Assembly (NCBI RefSeq): GCF_000143415.4
Contig: NW_003314348.1
Location: 129,309 to 193,308 of the forward strand
DNA: 64,000 nucleotides
Origin: Selaginella moellendorffii
Taxonomy: Eukaryota > Streptophyta > Lycopodiopsida > Selaginellales > Selaginellaceae
Reading direction: 5' to 3'
A model generated the notes under the pieces. It saw nothing but the letters and a program-made list of their open reading frames with translations. It made no database searches and was not told the DNA's origin. Position 1 is the stretch's first letter. Every line of letters starts with the position of its first letter. Shown here in pieces: positions 12,020 through 26,479 of this stretch. The position numbers and the translations under genes were made by a program.

Positions 12020-12593
12020 AGATCACTTATCATGGCATTCAATGAAATAAATTAGTCTCACCACGGGTTATTCGAAGCAATGAAATTATTATTATTATTA
12101 TCATTATATTCTGTTTTGGCAGTCTTGCGGTGCCCACCAAGAAGCATGAGAATGCCAAGCAAGATGTCACGGCCTGGACTGCAAGGAACACAACAAATTT
12201 ACAAACTTGTTTGCACAGTCTCATGTGGAAGGGCGCTTACAACCGTTTTTATTGTCAAATTAGCCAAACATTAGTAGTCATGGTGCCATTTAAATTGTTG
12301 GGCTCGCCAAACAACCATAGCAGGAGAATCCGATGAACCAGGAACTCCACATTTACAATATCACCCTTGAACACCCACTTCCATGGTGCGAGTGACATAC
12401 AGCGAGATCCGGAGGGATGGTCAATGTCCTGTGGCCCTGTGCGCTGACAATGTAGCTTCCGATAACACGGTTCAAGCGGGAGAAATCTTCTGGCACGTAA
12501 AGTCAAGTAGGTATATCATATAGAGGAGAAAATGTTACTTCACAACACACACACAGACCACACGCAAACATATCTCGCAAACTTAAGTTTTTT
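12020..12593. other. spacer between convergent P450 and tubulin genes
   Basis: The P450 (plus) and tubulin (minus) genes end towards each other here, so both 3' UTRs should lie in this interval. The open frame at 12255-12506 on the minus strand has no recognisable domain, and I do not call it a gene. Confidence 0.5.
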
Positions 12594-14045
<1,452 letters not shown>

Positions 14046-15936
14046 GCCTGTGGACCCTGGAGCAAAGAAATTCGAGTGAGGGGGAATCCGTCAAAGATCG
14101 CGCATGATACGAGCAATCTCTGCGAGATGACGATTCACCTCGTGTTTCTAAGCACAAAGAGCACGAATCGAATGGAACACAACCTGTCAAAGCTCATGAT
14201 GCACACACGGAAAGCAAGCATTAGAACCCGCAAAAATTTCTCAACACATTCGAATAAACGCCAGCTCGTCAAAGATCATGATAGCAGCACTAAGAGTGGG
14301 CAGGAAGAAAGACTTGGAAGAATCTTCAGGAAAATTCAACAAGACAGAAAGCTTAGCTAGAACAGGAACTCCAATTCTCCAAAAGGAAATTCAAACAAGA
14401 CAGAAAGCTTAGCTAGAACAGGAACTCCAATTCTGCAAAAGGAGATTCAAACAAGACAGAAAAACATGAACAAAGAAGAAGCACAGAACCAGAAGTGTTG
14501 GAGAGAACCTGCTTGAAGATAAAAGGTTGAGCGACAGCGTCCTTTCGAGATTGAGAGAATGAATGCAGTGAGTAGGGCTTAAAGGACTTCTATTCCACTC
14601 CTAGGAGTGCCGGAAAGGAATCGAAACCGACACACCTCTCAAGGGATAAGAACTGACAAGGAACCGCGACCAAACTCTATATTATTCCTAAGCAAATCAA
14701 AACAAGACTCTGTGACTGATTCGACAGCAATCCCAATCGATCTGGTGGGATTGAAGAAGACTTCGCAGCAACAACACATACTCTTGGAGTAGCTACACGG
14801 ACAAGGAGCAAAAACAATGCCTCTACGCGAACCTTTTGGCGTGATAATTGATCCGGGACTGTCTTAGCGATCACGAACGATTTTCTCCAGCACTCTCGTA
14901 CGAAAACAGCTAGTTTTGTGTGCCTGTAACAGCGTTATGAGAAGCAGTACCGCAAAATAAATTTAAATAAAAAATAAAAAATGATAAGAATTCGTGAAGT
15001 TTATGAAAGACTCACAGCGAGATGGCGCCACCCAACTTCTCTGGACAGCTGACAACCAACTTGTGTGCGTCGTGGTCACTGACATTATGTCTTGCCGCAA
15101 TTGGAGCAGCCACCGGATGCAAATAATCAAAACAACGTACCATTCGCATTGTTTTGGTCCAACATTGCCTTGTATCAAACTCTAAACCCGAGGTTTAGTT
15201 AGATTCAGAGAATGAGCAGCGCTCTTCGATCTGGCACGCGTAGCATGCCTAGTTACGAAGCTCACAAGAAAATAAACGTACCAGGCGCCGCTCCGCCCAC
15301 GGTCTAAGTTAAGGCTTTGGAAAGGAGAATATCCTGTTCGACGGGTAGGAATACTTCACACCAATGCGAATATGCAAAGCGAATAATTGATGGAGCTGTA
15401 CCAAGCCAAAGTTTTGAAAAGCGCCCATTCGATTCGCGCCCGCCCCTCCCGGCCCATTCCCATGTCTCTGTACGGACGGCGGGCTCGCATCGCAGCCGTT
15501 CCACCGGCATCCAACGGCCGGCGCGCCGCCGTTTAAGTTTCGTGCATTACCTACCGTTAAAACGCGGGGTCCGGTTTAAAGAGCTCTCGCCTTTGATTTT
15601 TAAAGAGCCCAGCATCGCCAGAAGAGACGAAGAGGAACAACATACAGGGGCTAGGGAAGAATGTCCGTTTCTTCTCGATGGGAGCGCCTTGATTTCGTCG
15701 TCAGTAGCTGGGCACAGCGCGGCATGGCGGGAGCTCTCATCGTTTGTGTAGATTTTCGTTCGGATCTGTGCGGGATCGCGGGCCGGACGAGGCCCCTCGC
15801 TCGCGTCATTCGCCCGCTGGTCTAAGCCGACCTAGGGGGCTGGGATCGGCAGTAATCTCTGCTGCTCGGCCGCGCGCTCGATATTTTGGGCGCTTCCTTT
15901 CAGCGATCAATCGGTCAGTCGTCGAAATCGATCGCC
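14046..15936. other. head-to-head intergenic region, tubulin and ACR
   Basis: This holds the tubulin 5' UTR with its likely intron, then about 1.4 kb of mixed sequence, then a GC-rich stretch (about 15420-15936) that should be the promoter and leader of the ACR gene. A 56-bp unit is repeated in tandem at 14334-14388, 14389-14444 and partly from 14445, inside the presumed tubulin leader intron. I find no protein-coding gene. Confidence 0.5.
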
Positions 15937-17904
15937 ATGGTCGTGGTCACCGCGGGTCGAGGCTGGGCGTATTTCGATCCGGAGTATGAGTCGCTCAACG
16001 CGAGCTTGAATCCACCGAGGTATCTATCCAGAGTGAAAGATTTCGCGCTAGCTAGGCTCTGGAAGCTAGATTGATCTTGCTTTCCTCCTCTCAGGGTCGT
16101 GATCGAGAATGCGGCATTTACAGATGCGACGGTGATCAAGGTACTCTCTAGAAAAACTTTCTGCGCATTGCGCTCTTAGATTTGGATTTGCGAGGGATGG
16201 GATGCCTGAGATGTGTATCTTTTGCAGCTGGACAGCGTCAATCGCCATGGAATCTTGTTGGAGGTTGTCCAAGTCTTGACTGATCTCGATCTCTTCATCA
16301 GCAAGGCCTATGTTTCGTCCGACGCTGGCTGGTTCATGGATGGTATGTGATCAATCCCGTTCTCTTTTGATCGATCGCATCGCACTGTTCTTGTTTTTCT
16401 TTTGCCAGTATTTCACGTAACCGATATCGACGGGAACAAGATCACCGACGAGGAAGTTCTCAAGTTCATCCAGGAGGTATGTGGATTCCCAACAATGGTT
16501 GAGTGTCAAAGCTCATTTCTTTCTTTCTGCCGACCAGTCGCTGGAGAAGAAAGCGGCAGAGATGCCTTGGATTGGATCCAAGTGCTCCAATCCTTCAAAG
16601 GTATGCTCCGCTGAGGGAGGAGAGATCACCCGCGTCAGCCTGGGAACAGGTCCTCACCAACACACTGCGATTGAACTTTCAGGCCCCAACCGACCAGGCC
16701 TGCTGTCCGAGGTCTTCTCAACGCTCAGCAGCATGAACTGCAACGTCCGCTCCGCCGCCGTGTGGACACATAACCTCAGAGTCGCCGGCATGATCTTCGT
16801 GGATAACGCTTGCAGCAGCGGTGGCCCCATTGAGGACTGTGACAAACTTAAAGACATCAAGGACCGGCTGTGCCGCGTGATCCGTGCCAACGACGGCGAG
16901 CGAGGTGGCGGTGCCGGCAGGACGGCCGACTTTTTCTCGGGTTTGACACACATGGAGCGGAGGCTACACCAGATGATGTCCGCTGACGAAGATCACTCCG
17001 GCGAAAGTCGCGAGCTCGAGGGACGACTTGGCGACGAGACGGAGCAGCGCACGGTAAACGGGAAAGGCAGACCCGCTGTTACGGTCCGGAACTGCGTCGA
17101 GCGGGGCTACTCAGTAGTGAACATTCACTGCCGGGACCGCTCCAAGCTCCTTTTTGACACTGTTTGCACGCTGACAGACATGGACTACATGATCTTCCAC
17201 GCCACCATCCTCTCCGAGGGGTACTTTGCCTATCAGGTACAGGAACTTGTTGCTTCTTCCAACTTTCTTCTGCTTCTTTTGCCGGACTCATCACGCTAGC
17301 TACGCCCGTGCAGGAGTTCTACATTCGTCACACTGACGGCTGCACGCTGGAGACGGACGAAGAAAGGCAGCGGCTCATAAAGCGCCTGGTTGCCGCGATT
17401 CAAAGGCGATTCCCTGAGGTACTTTCTTGTTGGAACCGGAAGTAAAAGAAAGAGACCCGCGCTTTATGTGTGCCTGACGCGATTGTTTGTTCGATCCATC
17501 CATTGTAGGGGCTGCGGCTGGAGCTTTGCACCTATGACCGGGTGGGGTTGCTCTCGGACGTGACCAAAGTCTTTCATCGCCACGGCCTGTGCGTCACCCG
17601 GGCCCACGTCTCCACCACACGGGCCGGCACGGTAGCCAACACCTTCTACGTCACGGACGCGGCCTCCGGCGACGCCGTGGACATGAGAACCGTGGAAGCC
17701 ATCCGCGAGGAGCTCGGGCAGGCCATGCTCAACGTGAGGAGCGCCCCGGTTTGCCCCCAGCTGCTCGGCCTCGACGACTCGCCATCGCCAAGGTTCTCGC
17801 TGGCGGCCTTCTTTAAGTTACACTCGGAGCGCATTCTCTACAGCCTGGGCCTCATCACCTCCAAGGACTCGGCCCCTTCCACATCTAGAGCAGCGGCCTT
17901 GTAA
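15937..17904 (+). CDS. ACT-domain repeat (ACR) protein
   Basis: Seven exons (15937-16019, 16095-16140, 16228-16342, 16409-16476, 16538-17236, 17314-17418, 17509-17904) join in frame to give 503 residues. Four ACT modules are readable: DATVIKLDSVNRHGILLEVV, TAIELSGPNRPGLLSEV, VNIHCRDRSKLLFDTVCTLT and LELCTYDRVGLLSDVTKVF. Four ACT repeats with no catalytic domain define the plant ACR family, thought to sense amino acids, mainly in cytosol or nucleus. ACT domains bind small ligands at their interfaces; the ligand here is unknown. The first exon begins MVVVTAGRGWAYFDPEYE, matching the W-x-YFDPEYE opening of the family, which supports the chosen start. Confidence 0.92.
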
Positions 17905-18452
17905 AGAGTTTCGTTTGCTCTTGTCGACTGACCACCACCCGCGAGATTGTACAGACGCATTATACCACCATCGCCATCGTCATCATCTTCGCTTGACAAG
18001 GATCTTTACTTCCTACACACGACGATATCATTCCTCGAGTTAGATCCACACCAAAGCAAGACAAAGAAAATCACTACCTATAGAAGAGATAGATCACTGT
18101 AACATATCCATTTGCTCGTTCTATATCAAAAAGGTTGTAGCTACTCTAGCTACAATATACTTAATCTGGGCGTGCAAAGCAAAGAATATTGGCGTCAGTG
18201 GCCAACGATCAATCACGACACAGACTCCCGGTTGCTTCGAATCTTTTCACATTTTTGAGTTCTTCCGCTTAGCTTGCTCTGTTACTGCAAGGTAGCTGTC
18301 AGTGCGTTGAGATCCAAAAAGGAAAAACAGACATGAAAGCAAAAAAAAAAAAAAAAAAAAAAACACGTTGGATACTCCATGACAGCAGCCGGCATCAAGT
18401 GTTGCTTGCCTCTCTCGTCCGCTTTGTTTGTCCCTCTGATCTTTAGCAGCTA
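17905..18452. other. spacer between convergent ACR and PERK genes
   Basis: Both neighbours end towards this interval, so it should hold their 3' UTRs. It contains a run of about 22 A bases at 18341-18362 on the plus strand. No other feature is seen. Confidence 0.5.
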
Positions 18453-21116
18453 TCATTGTTGCCGGCTTCTCAGTGGCCACTCGGATTCGTGGCCACTCCT
18501 TGGTGGCGTCCAGTCCTTGCTTTGCTGATACTCGCCGCTGGAGACGGAGGGATTGACACCATAGTCGCTCGTCGCGCCGCTGTATTCGCTGCCGTATTCC
18601 TGGCTGGTGCCCAGTGCCATCTTTCTAAATCTCCGCAGGTCGGTGCTATACTGTGTCGAATCATAGTCGTCACTGGCGAATGGCGAGTCGTGCAGGCCAC
18701 TAAACCCGGGCCTCGAATCTGAATCACTTTCCAGAGCACGAACGATCTGCAAGTAAAAAGGGCATAAAAAATGAGAGATCAGCGTCAATCCATCAATCAC
18801 GCAGAAATACACGCGCAGCGCGAAGAGAACCGTAGACGCATCGCATCAAATGCTCCGGTACGTACCTGTGCCATTTTTGGTCGCTTATTAGCTGAGTGTC
18901 TAACGCATGCCGCGGCTGATCGGAGCATCCTAAGCATCTCGTCCTTGCTGTATTCATTCAGCAATGGATCGGCCATAAGATCCAAGTTTTGTGTCTCTAG
19001 CGCCTGGTTTATCAATGGTCGAGACTGAAAATGCAGGAGCACTGTGTAAGAAAAAGGCATGGGCAACAACGTCAAGGAGTACGTACCCACTCAACCAAAC
19101 TTTCCTCCCCAAGAGGCTGAGATGTGTCTACGGGCTTGCGGCCAGTAATCAGTTCGAGTAGAACTACGCCGAAAGAATAAACGTCGGATTTGTCCGTGAG
19201 CTTTCCACTGGAAGCATATTCAGGCGCCAAGTACCTGGTGACGGACAAAGATAACGCTCAGAACAGAACAATCCTATCTGACTTCAGAGAATTTACCCGA
19301 ATGTTCCCATAACTCGAGTAGTGACGTGTGTGTGAGCATCGGATGCAAGCTTTGCCAATCCGAAGTCGGCTACCTGTTGAAACATACAGATATCCGTCAA
19401 CAAAAGAAGAAAACGACATACAAACGACCTCTGTACCTGAGCTTCAAAGTTACTATCCAGTAATATGTTAGACGATTTTATGTCGCGATGAATAATTTTC
19501 GGATGACCTGTCCAAGCCGTTAAACAAACAGTACGCGAAATCAAAGGAACTTACAATCTTCGTGAAGATACGCTAAGCCCCGAGCAGAGCCAACAGCAAT
19601 CTTCATTCTTAAACTCCAGTCAAGTAAAGGTCTGCCTTTGCCTGTAAAGTTTGTAAGAGTCAAACATTTTCCCGAAAAAACGGTGGCCCTTTTACCGTGG
19701 AGATGATGTTCTAATGTGCCATTAGGAACGAACTCATAGACAAGAAGACGCTGAGTTTCAGAAATGCAGTAGCCTACCAATGTTACAAGATGACGATGAT
19801 GGATCCGGGTGATAATCTCCACTTCCGCCCGAAATTCACGTTCGCCTTGTCCTCCTCCAATCTTGAGCTGTTTTACAGCCACCTCCTGTCCCCCTGGTAA
19901 GATTCCCTTGTATACACAGCCAAAGCCTCCCTCTCCAAGCATGTTGGCTCTAGAAAACCCGTTGGTAGCCTGTGCTAGATCTTCATAGCTAAAGAAAGAT
20001 CCATTGGACCCCTGTCCTCTCGTAGGTGCATGCCCAAGAGAGCCTGAAGGTGGCATTGGAGGAAAGAATGGCTTTCCATTTGCATCAGACGCGGACGAGT
20101 AACCGGAATCAAATCTTCGTCCCGGATCATAGTAAGTGTCTGCCCCTGAGATAAATCAATTCAGAAAAGAAAGAGAGAACGTCAAACTGCTCACCATCCT
20201 TGTGATAAAACGAGTGAGCTGCTCCAAAGTTCTGTGTGTTCCCGGTGCCCGATCTTCTTCTCTTCCTTGAAAAGCAAACGACCAAGAGGACCAGCATTGC
20301 CACGACCACCACGCCCCCGATAGCAATGCCTACGATCGTTGAGCTCGCAACGCCAGACGAACCTGTTTGGCCATTCGGTATAGACGTTGGCGGCGATAGA
20401 ACAGCAGGCGGACTTGGTGTTCCTGGAAAGAGCGATGGAGTGCCGGTGGGAGGCGAAACTCCAGTTGGAACCGTCGTAGTAATATTAGGCAGCAGAGGTG
20501 GCGACTGAGTTACAGGGGACGTTGGCGGAGTTGCTGCCGGCAAAGGTGGCGACGAGTCATCCGCTGGAGGAGGTGGCGAAGAGTCACCCGCTGGAGGAGG
20601 TGGCGAGAGCCTTCTCGAAGGACGAGGAGGCGGGGCCGAGGAGCCTGGATCAGATGACGATGGTGGCGGGGAGCCGGATTCGTCCGGCGGAGCTGGCGGA
20701 GAAGGAGCAGTGGGATTCGGCGGCGGTGGAGAGTTTACGACAGGAGCTGGCGGAGATGGTGTCAAATCCGGAGGCGGAGGGGACGCTGACGCCGCTGGAG
20801 GAGGAGCAACGATCACAGGAGGTGGCGGAGAAGATTGAGGGACAGGCGGCGGAGACGAAGGGACTGACGGAGGCGGTGAAGCCTGAGGGGCAGGAGGCGG
20901 AGGAGACGGATTTTGTGGGGGAGGAGACAAAACCACTGGAAGTGGCGGCGGGGGAGACGACGCAGGAGGAGGAGCAGTGGCAGCGGGAGGAGGAGAGAGC
21001 ACTGGAACGGGCGGAGGCGCGAGAATCACCGGCGCCGGAGGGGTGCCCCCGGCGAGTGGCGGCGACGCTGGCAGGGGCGGAGAGGTTGCCGGGGGCGATG
21101 TAGAAGGCGCTGACAT
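18453..21116 (-). CDS. PERK-type proline-rich receptor-like kinase
   Basis: Eight minus-strand exons (21116-20195, 20145-19696, 19641-19555, 19507-19437, 19373-19297, 19234-19087, 19024-18866, 18746-18453) join in frame to give 735 residues. Residues 1-about 250 are an extensin-like region rich in SPPPP; one membrane span lies at 262-282, followed by a basic stop-transfer (RKRRR). The kinase has the glycine loop GEGGFG (377-382), the ATP-binding lysine K398, [14 protein letters not shown] and GYLAPEY, so it should be active. PERKs sit in the plasma membrane and are proposed to monitor the cell wall. The ATG at 21114-21116 is preferred to the upstream one at 21153-21155 because family members begin directly with the Ser/Pro-rich region. 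There is no signal peptide, as is usual for PERKs. Confidence 0.95.
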
Positions 21117-24100
21117 TTTGCTGGCATCCAAGCCGTTCGGGATCTCGAGCCTCAAGAATCACGGAGAAGGAGAATGCCGGGACATAGCATTGGCGACGGG
21201 CGAGCGATCGATGCGATAGCGAGCTACATTTGCCGGATTACGGCCACTTACCGGTCGATGATCGAGGTGGAGCTCCGAGGATACGTGCGATCGTCTCCCC
21301 CTCCGCCTCCACTATCCGGCCAAACCCTAGGGCGCATGGCGTAGAGGCGTTCTTGCCCCGTGCTAGTCGTGCAGAGGACGAGCGCCGAAGCGCGTGGAAG
21401 GAAAAGAAGGAAGTCGCAAGACCGTATATTCCGTCCTGGTCAAACGGATATGTTGCGTATATTCCGTCTGGTTATCAGTCGGATGTGCGAAGCACGACCA
21501 CACGTTTTGGCGCTCACGACCACGGTTTGTCCGGACTCGTGAAATTCGTTGTCTGGATTATTTCCAAGTTATAAGATGAATTCCCTACCACCATTTCAAG
21601 AAATTACTCCTATTACACGGCCGTGGACTTTTTATTTGCAAGCTGTACCATTGAGGGTGAGATACGGTCATTTGATTTGAAAAGTAGAGAACACTATTAA
21701 CAACCAGGAGTTGAAGAGCATCGATCCCCTTAGCAATTGCATGCAAAGCTTTACTTCTGAGCTACCGTTAATGACAGATCATTTTGTAAAAAACATGGGA
21801 GGCGGGAAGAGCATTTCCCATAGGGTACTCTTTCTCTGTTTATTTTCTTTTAAAAATATATTAAATTATTGATATATACTTCATTGTTTTTTTCTCTTTG
21901 TCCCAACTTCTTGGATATTACTTGATGTTTACACTATCATATGGAATATTGTATTGATCACTTTGAAAACAAGACATAAGAGCAATTTAGATTCACTTTT
22001 GAAACTTTTATATTTCAATCCTCTCATTCAAATTTTTCTTATTGATATCTTTTAGAAATGCTCAAATTCCAAAACACATAGGGTGGGCCTCCTAAAAAAC
22101 TGTATAAGCTTGCAAGATATATAAAATTAAAACACATATGTGTTTGAATGGTGGTACACAAAATAATTTACTTTTTTTCAAGGTATATATGCATATGTTC
22201 TATATATCCACATCCAAGGAAGGTGGCAGGCACTCAAATTACCCAATCTTGATACAGGGGGTAGTGACAATAAATAACAATACTAGGCTTCCAAAGTCTA
22301 TATATGCATGGATGTCCACATATAATCCATATTAGTTTATTGCCACATCAACATCTTTTTCTTTTTTTAGTTTCAAACCATAAAATCATCTATACTTTGG
22401 GTGTCAATCTAGAGTCTTATTGATCTCTATCTTAGAATTGCAAATGTTACATCATGGCACTTAAACTCTTTATCAAAGGTTTGATTTAGAGGAGTCACAG
22501 CAGCAGTGACTGCTAAATGAAATTATTAGTGGATTGATAAAGATTGTACTGTTGTATGACATGTTTGATGAGCTAGAGCATACAATCCTATTGCTAGGTA
22601 ACGTGCTTGACCCAAGCTCTTGTTTTCAACTGCACACAATCACATTTTAATTGCTATTATAGCAACTAAAATATAATTGTGTGCATTATAGTTTTGGCAT
22701 ATAAATGCTATATATGAATCCAACCTATGTCAAGTTAGGATTGCTTATTACTGCAAAGGATTGCAAAGATGTCTAGAATTGCCAGACTGCATATTACAAT
22801 TGGATAGCAAAAAACTTCAAAAATTGTCAGACACATTGCCTAAGAGGGGGATTGTGTGCTCTAGCTCATCCAATATGTTATACAACACCATCATTTCTAT
22901 ATATCCATTAATAATTTCATTTAACAACAAGATTCTACTCACCCAAGATAAAACCCATCTGTGTTTGGTGAAAAGTTTGAATATGACATTTGAGATTCTA
23001 ATGTAGAGATTGGTCAAATTCTAGATCAACACTTAAGTGCACATAACTGTTGAAAATTATGACTATATACTTAGTGCCCCAAGAGCCTTAATCAAGTGCT
23101 CTATCACATTAAAGTGGAAAGATATTTCCTCTCCTTTAAACATATGGTGCACTTTTGATTTCAAATGCACGAATGGATGAATATTTAAATGCCAAATTGG
23201 CATAACATCCAATGGAAAGTGGTGAAACCCATGGCTAACACTCTTTTGGCATGATGTTTGGTTTAACTAGACTTCCAATTAAATCAATAGATTAATCACT
23301 TCATTGTGTATTTTTGTTAAACTAAAAGATGAAGAAGAAGATGTTGATGTGAGAATAATTAAAAATGGTTATATACTTTATAAAAACGTTATATGGAAAA
23401 TATTATTTTGTTAGTCACACTTATGTGTTATACCAATTCAAGTGATTTAATTTTATATATTTTGTAGACTTATACATTTCTTGGGAGGTGTACTTTCCCC
23501 CAAAACCTACAATCACAAATTATTTGTCATATCTTAAAATTATAAAAAAGAGAAATATAATTGTAGTAATTTAGATAGATTAATAGTTTTTTTAAATTTT
23601 TTTTTCCAATTTAGCTAATTATACTACTCTTCATTGTTATATCTCTCAGAGAGCTTAGAAATTATTTTCATAAAACCCTTATATTTATAATTTTGAATTG
23701 CTCAATGTTTTTTATAAATACTAATCTCAATATAATCTTTTGGAAACATTAAGAGCAAATAAATTAGTTGACAATCTTGCTTCAATTTATATTGAATGCA
23801 TATTTTTCCAATTTAAATAATTATACTATTTTTCATTCTTTTGGAAAGCTTTAGAGTTATTTTTATGAAAACTTTTATATTTAAAATTCTAAAGTGCTCA
23901 ATAGTTTTAATAAATACCAATTGCAATGTAGTTTTTTGGAAGTATTAAAAGCAAATATACTAATTAACAATTTTGCTCTAATTTATGTTAAATGCATTTT
24001 GTTCTAATTTATGTTAAATTAACTAAATTCAATTGTTCACACACCATAAAAAAAAACATTTGCATGCACAAATTCCTAAACTACATTTTTTTTTTAGATT

Positions 24101-24199
24101 TGATTGGCTACGTTCTTTGACTTGGCTACTAGAAGAAAAAAGCCCCAATCTTTTTCTTTTAACCTGCCAATCCAAGGAAATCTCCCAAATCTTTCATCC
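21117..24199. other. PERK promoter side and AT-rich spacer
   Basis: The first 450 bases are GC-rich and should include the PERK 5' UTR and promoter. From about 21600 the sequence becomes AT-rich decayed DNA without a gene. A 97-bp inverted repeat lies at 22515-22611 and 22826-22922. The last 100 bases lead into the P450 at 24200. Confidence 0.5.
22515..22922. repeat. 97-bp inverted repeat with coding-like arms
   Basis: Arm 22515-22611 and the reverse complement of 22826-22922 are both 97 bp, align without gaps and are roughly three quarters identical. Translated, arm 1 (plus) and arm 2 (minus) give similar peptides containing DELEHTI and LLGNV. The arms therefore look like two oppositely oriented relics of one coding sequence, probably from a mobile element I cannot name. 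Confidence 0.6.
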
Positions 24200-26020
24200 A
24201 TGGCGGTATGGCTATGGACGATCGCGGCGTTGTGCATAGCTCTGGTATGGAAGGGAGCGGCAAAGCTGTTGCTCAAGCCCTGGATCCTGGAGGCCAAGCT
24301 GCGGCAGCAGGGCATTCGCGGCCCGCCCAGGTCGATTCTCTCTGGAAATGTCTACGAGATCTTCCAAATGCGCGCTCGTACAGAGGCCGAATGCATCCAA
24401 GGGCCGATCACTCACGACATTGTGGAATACGTCGAGCCACACCTCCTCCATTGGGCAAAACTCTATGGTACTAAAGCTATGCCTTTTTTTTTTTTTTTGT
24501 TGTGAATTTCTCTAGCAAATTTTCAAAACATTTCCTGCAGGACTTCCTCTGCTGTGGTGGTGGGGAACCGAGCCTGGCGTTGTTCTTACAGACCTTGACA
24601 TGATCAAAGAGGTGCTCTACAACAAATCTGGAGCGTTTTGGTCTCCGGAGTGGCAGCGAAAGTTCCAAGTCGATATTCTGGGCCGAGGCCTCGCTGTCGT
24701 GAATGGAGACGAATGGGCCTTCCGGCGTCGCATCCTCGCGCCTGCCTTTCACGCAGAGAAGATCAAGGCAAGCAACTGCAGTTTAGAATTTTTCTGGACG
24801 TCTAGAGATCTGTTTTTTATTTTTTATTTCTCTCTTGGCACAGTTCATGGTAGGGGGCATGCGAGATTGCGTAGCAGAAATGCTGGAGAAATGGAATGCT
24901 CTCACAGTAGGCAAAGACGAGCCCATCGAACTGGAAGTCTGCAAGGAACTCACGACGCTAACTTCGGACATCATATCTCGAGCAGCGTTTGGCAGCAGCT
25001 ATAAGAAGGGTCACAAAGTTTTCGAGCTGCTGGATCAAGTGGGAGGGCTTGTCTACAAGAAGTTCTCATCACCATGGATACAGAGGTACATATAGACGTG
25101 TTTTCCACTTGCTAAACGATTCACGCATTGCCACAGCATGCTTCCGATCTGCAAAGTTAACAGGGAAATCAAAACTGCCAACTCCAAGCTCCGCTCGACG
25201 CTAGAAGAGATTGTCCAAGCGCGAAGAGATCAAAAGTTGGCGGGAGAGATCGACAACTATGGAAGTGATTTGCTCGGGATTATGCTGGACGAAGTTGATG
25301 CCGGGCACCACGACGACAAAACCGGGCTCTCCTTCACCACAGACAGCCTGATGGAAGAATGCAAGACGTTCTACATCGCGGGACAGGAGACCTCGGCTAA
25401 GTGGCTGGCATGGACGATGATGCTCCTCGCCGCAAATCCCTCCTGGCAGGAGCAAGCCCGAGAGGAAGTCCGCCAAGTCTGCCAGTCCCAAGCACCAGAC
25501 GCTGAGAGCTTGAGCAAGCTAAAGATTGTAAGTTCTTCTTGATCTTCCTTGGACTTGCCTAAACCCCATAGCTTTGGCGGAACTCCAGGTCGGGATGGTG
25601 CTCAACGAGAGCTTGCGCTTGTACCCTCCTGCCGTTTTCAACGTCCGGACCTGCTACAAAGATGCCAAGCTTAGGCATTTGTCATTCCCGGAAGGAAGCG
25701 GAGTGATCATCCCCATCCTCTACCTCCTCCACGACAAGGACATCTGGGGCGACGACGCCAACGAGTTTAATCCCCAGCGCTTCGCGGATGGCATCTCCAG
25801 CGCCTCCAAGAGCCACCACTCATGCGCGTTTCTCCCATTTTCTCAAGGCCAGCGTGTGTGCCTGGGCCAATCCTTCGCACAGATCGAGGCCAAGGTCGCC
25901 ATGGCCATGATCTTGCAGAGATTTAGCTTCCGGCTATCGCCCACTTACCGGCACAGCCCCGTGCATCGGCTAGCGCTCCAGCCACAGCACGGCGTGCCTT
26001 TGCTCCTCGGAAGACCATAA
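24200..26020 (+). CDS. cytochrome P450, CYP72 clan
   Basis: Five exons (24200-24467, 24541-24767, 24844-25085, 25137-25527, 25589-26020) join in frame to encode 519 residues. It has an N-terminal membrane anchor, the I-helix motif AGQETS, the K-helix E383-SL-R386, a PQRF motif and the haem loop FSQGQRVCLG with its cysteine at 467. The motifs WWGTEP and FRRRILAPAFH are typical of the CYP72 clan (CYP72, CYP709, CYP714, CYP735), which includes hormone- and terpenoid-modifying enzymes; the family within the clan is uncertain. The second intron starts with GC (24768-24769) instead of GT. The upstream ATG at 24104 would add 32 residues before the anchor and is less likely. A broken copy of the last exon lies 0.8 kb downstream. 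Confidence 0.92.
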
Positions 26021-26049
26021 ACGTCCCGTAAAAAAAGCCATAAGACAAA

Positions 26050-26101
26050 GGTTTCAGAAATGCAGTAGCTTACCAATGTTACAAGATGACGATGAGGATC
26101 C
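26050..26101 (-). repeat. stray fragment of the PERK kinase exon
   Basis: About 50 bases starting GTTTCAGAAATGCAGTAG match the PERK exon 2 sequence at 19755-19805 with one substitution and a short gap near the right end. The fragment has no splice context here. It looks like filler DNA copied during break repair or carried by an element. Confidence 0.8.
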
Positions 26102-26479
26102 TCGACTGAGCCGCGGACACCGCGAAGTTTATCAAGCTCGGAGAACCCTAGAGCTCGGATTTCAGCTTCAGGCTAATGATCAGGGCGATCTTATGCCCTG
26201 TGAGCTAGATGAGGTTGACGAGGAGTGAGACGTTTTCATCATGGAGGTTCAGTCGCGCGTGTTTTGAAGCTATGGGATCCAGAGATAAAGTGGAGTATCC
26301 GTGTTGGTGTTAAAAAAATTGAATGCCGTGTTCGTGTTCGTGTTGGATTCGGAAACACTCCGGACCTGCTACCGAGTGGCAGATGGTCTCCAGCTTCATG
26401 AGCAACTGCTCCGGTTCCTCCTTGTGGGCCAATGTCCCATACTTTCGATAACTGGAAGTCTCTGGGAAAACGAAGAACA

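Noticed and set aside
12255-12506. 83-codon minus-strand open frame between P450 and tubulin
   Set aside because: No domain or splice support was found, and it lies where the tubulin 3' UTR is expected.
18341-18362. Poly-A run as the tail of a retroposed gene
   Set aside because: No processed copy or target duplication is beside it; it lies in the 3' flank of the PERK gene and is probably a simple A tract.
20498-21103. 201-codon plus-strand open frame
   Set aside because: It is the antisense of the proline-rich half of the PERK gene; the Glu-rich peptide comes from the complement of Pro codons.
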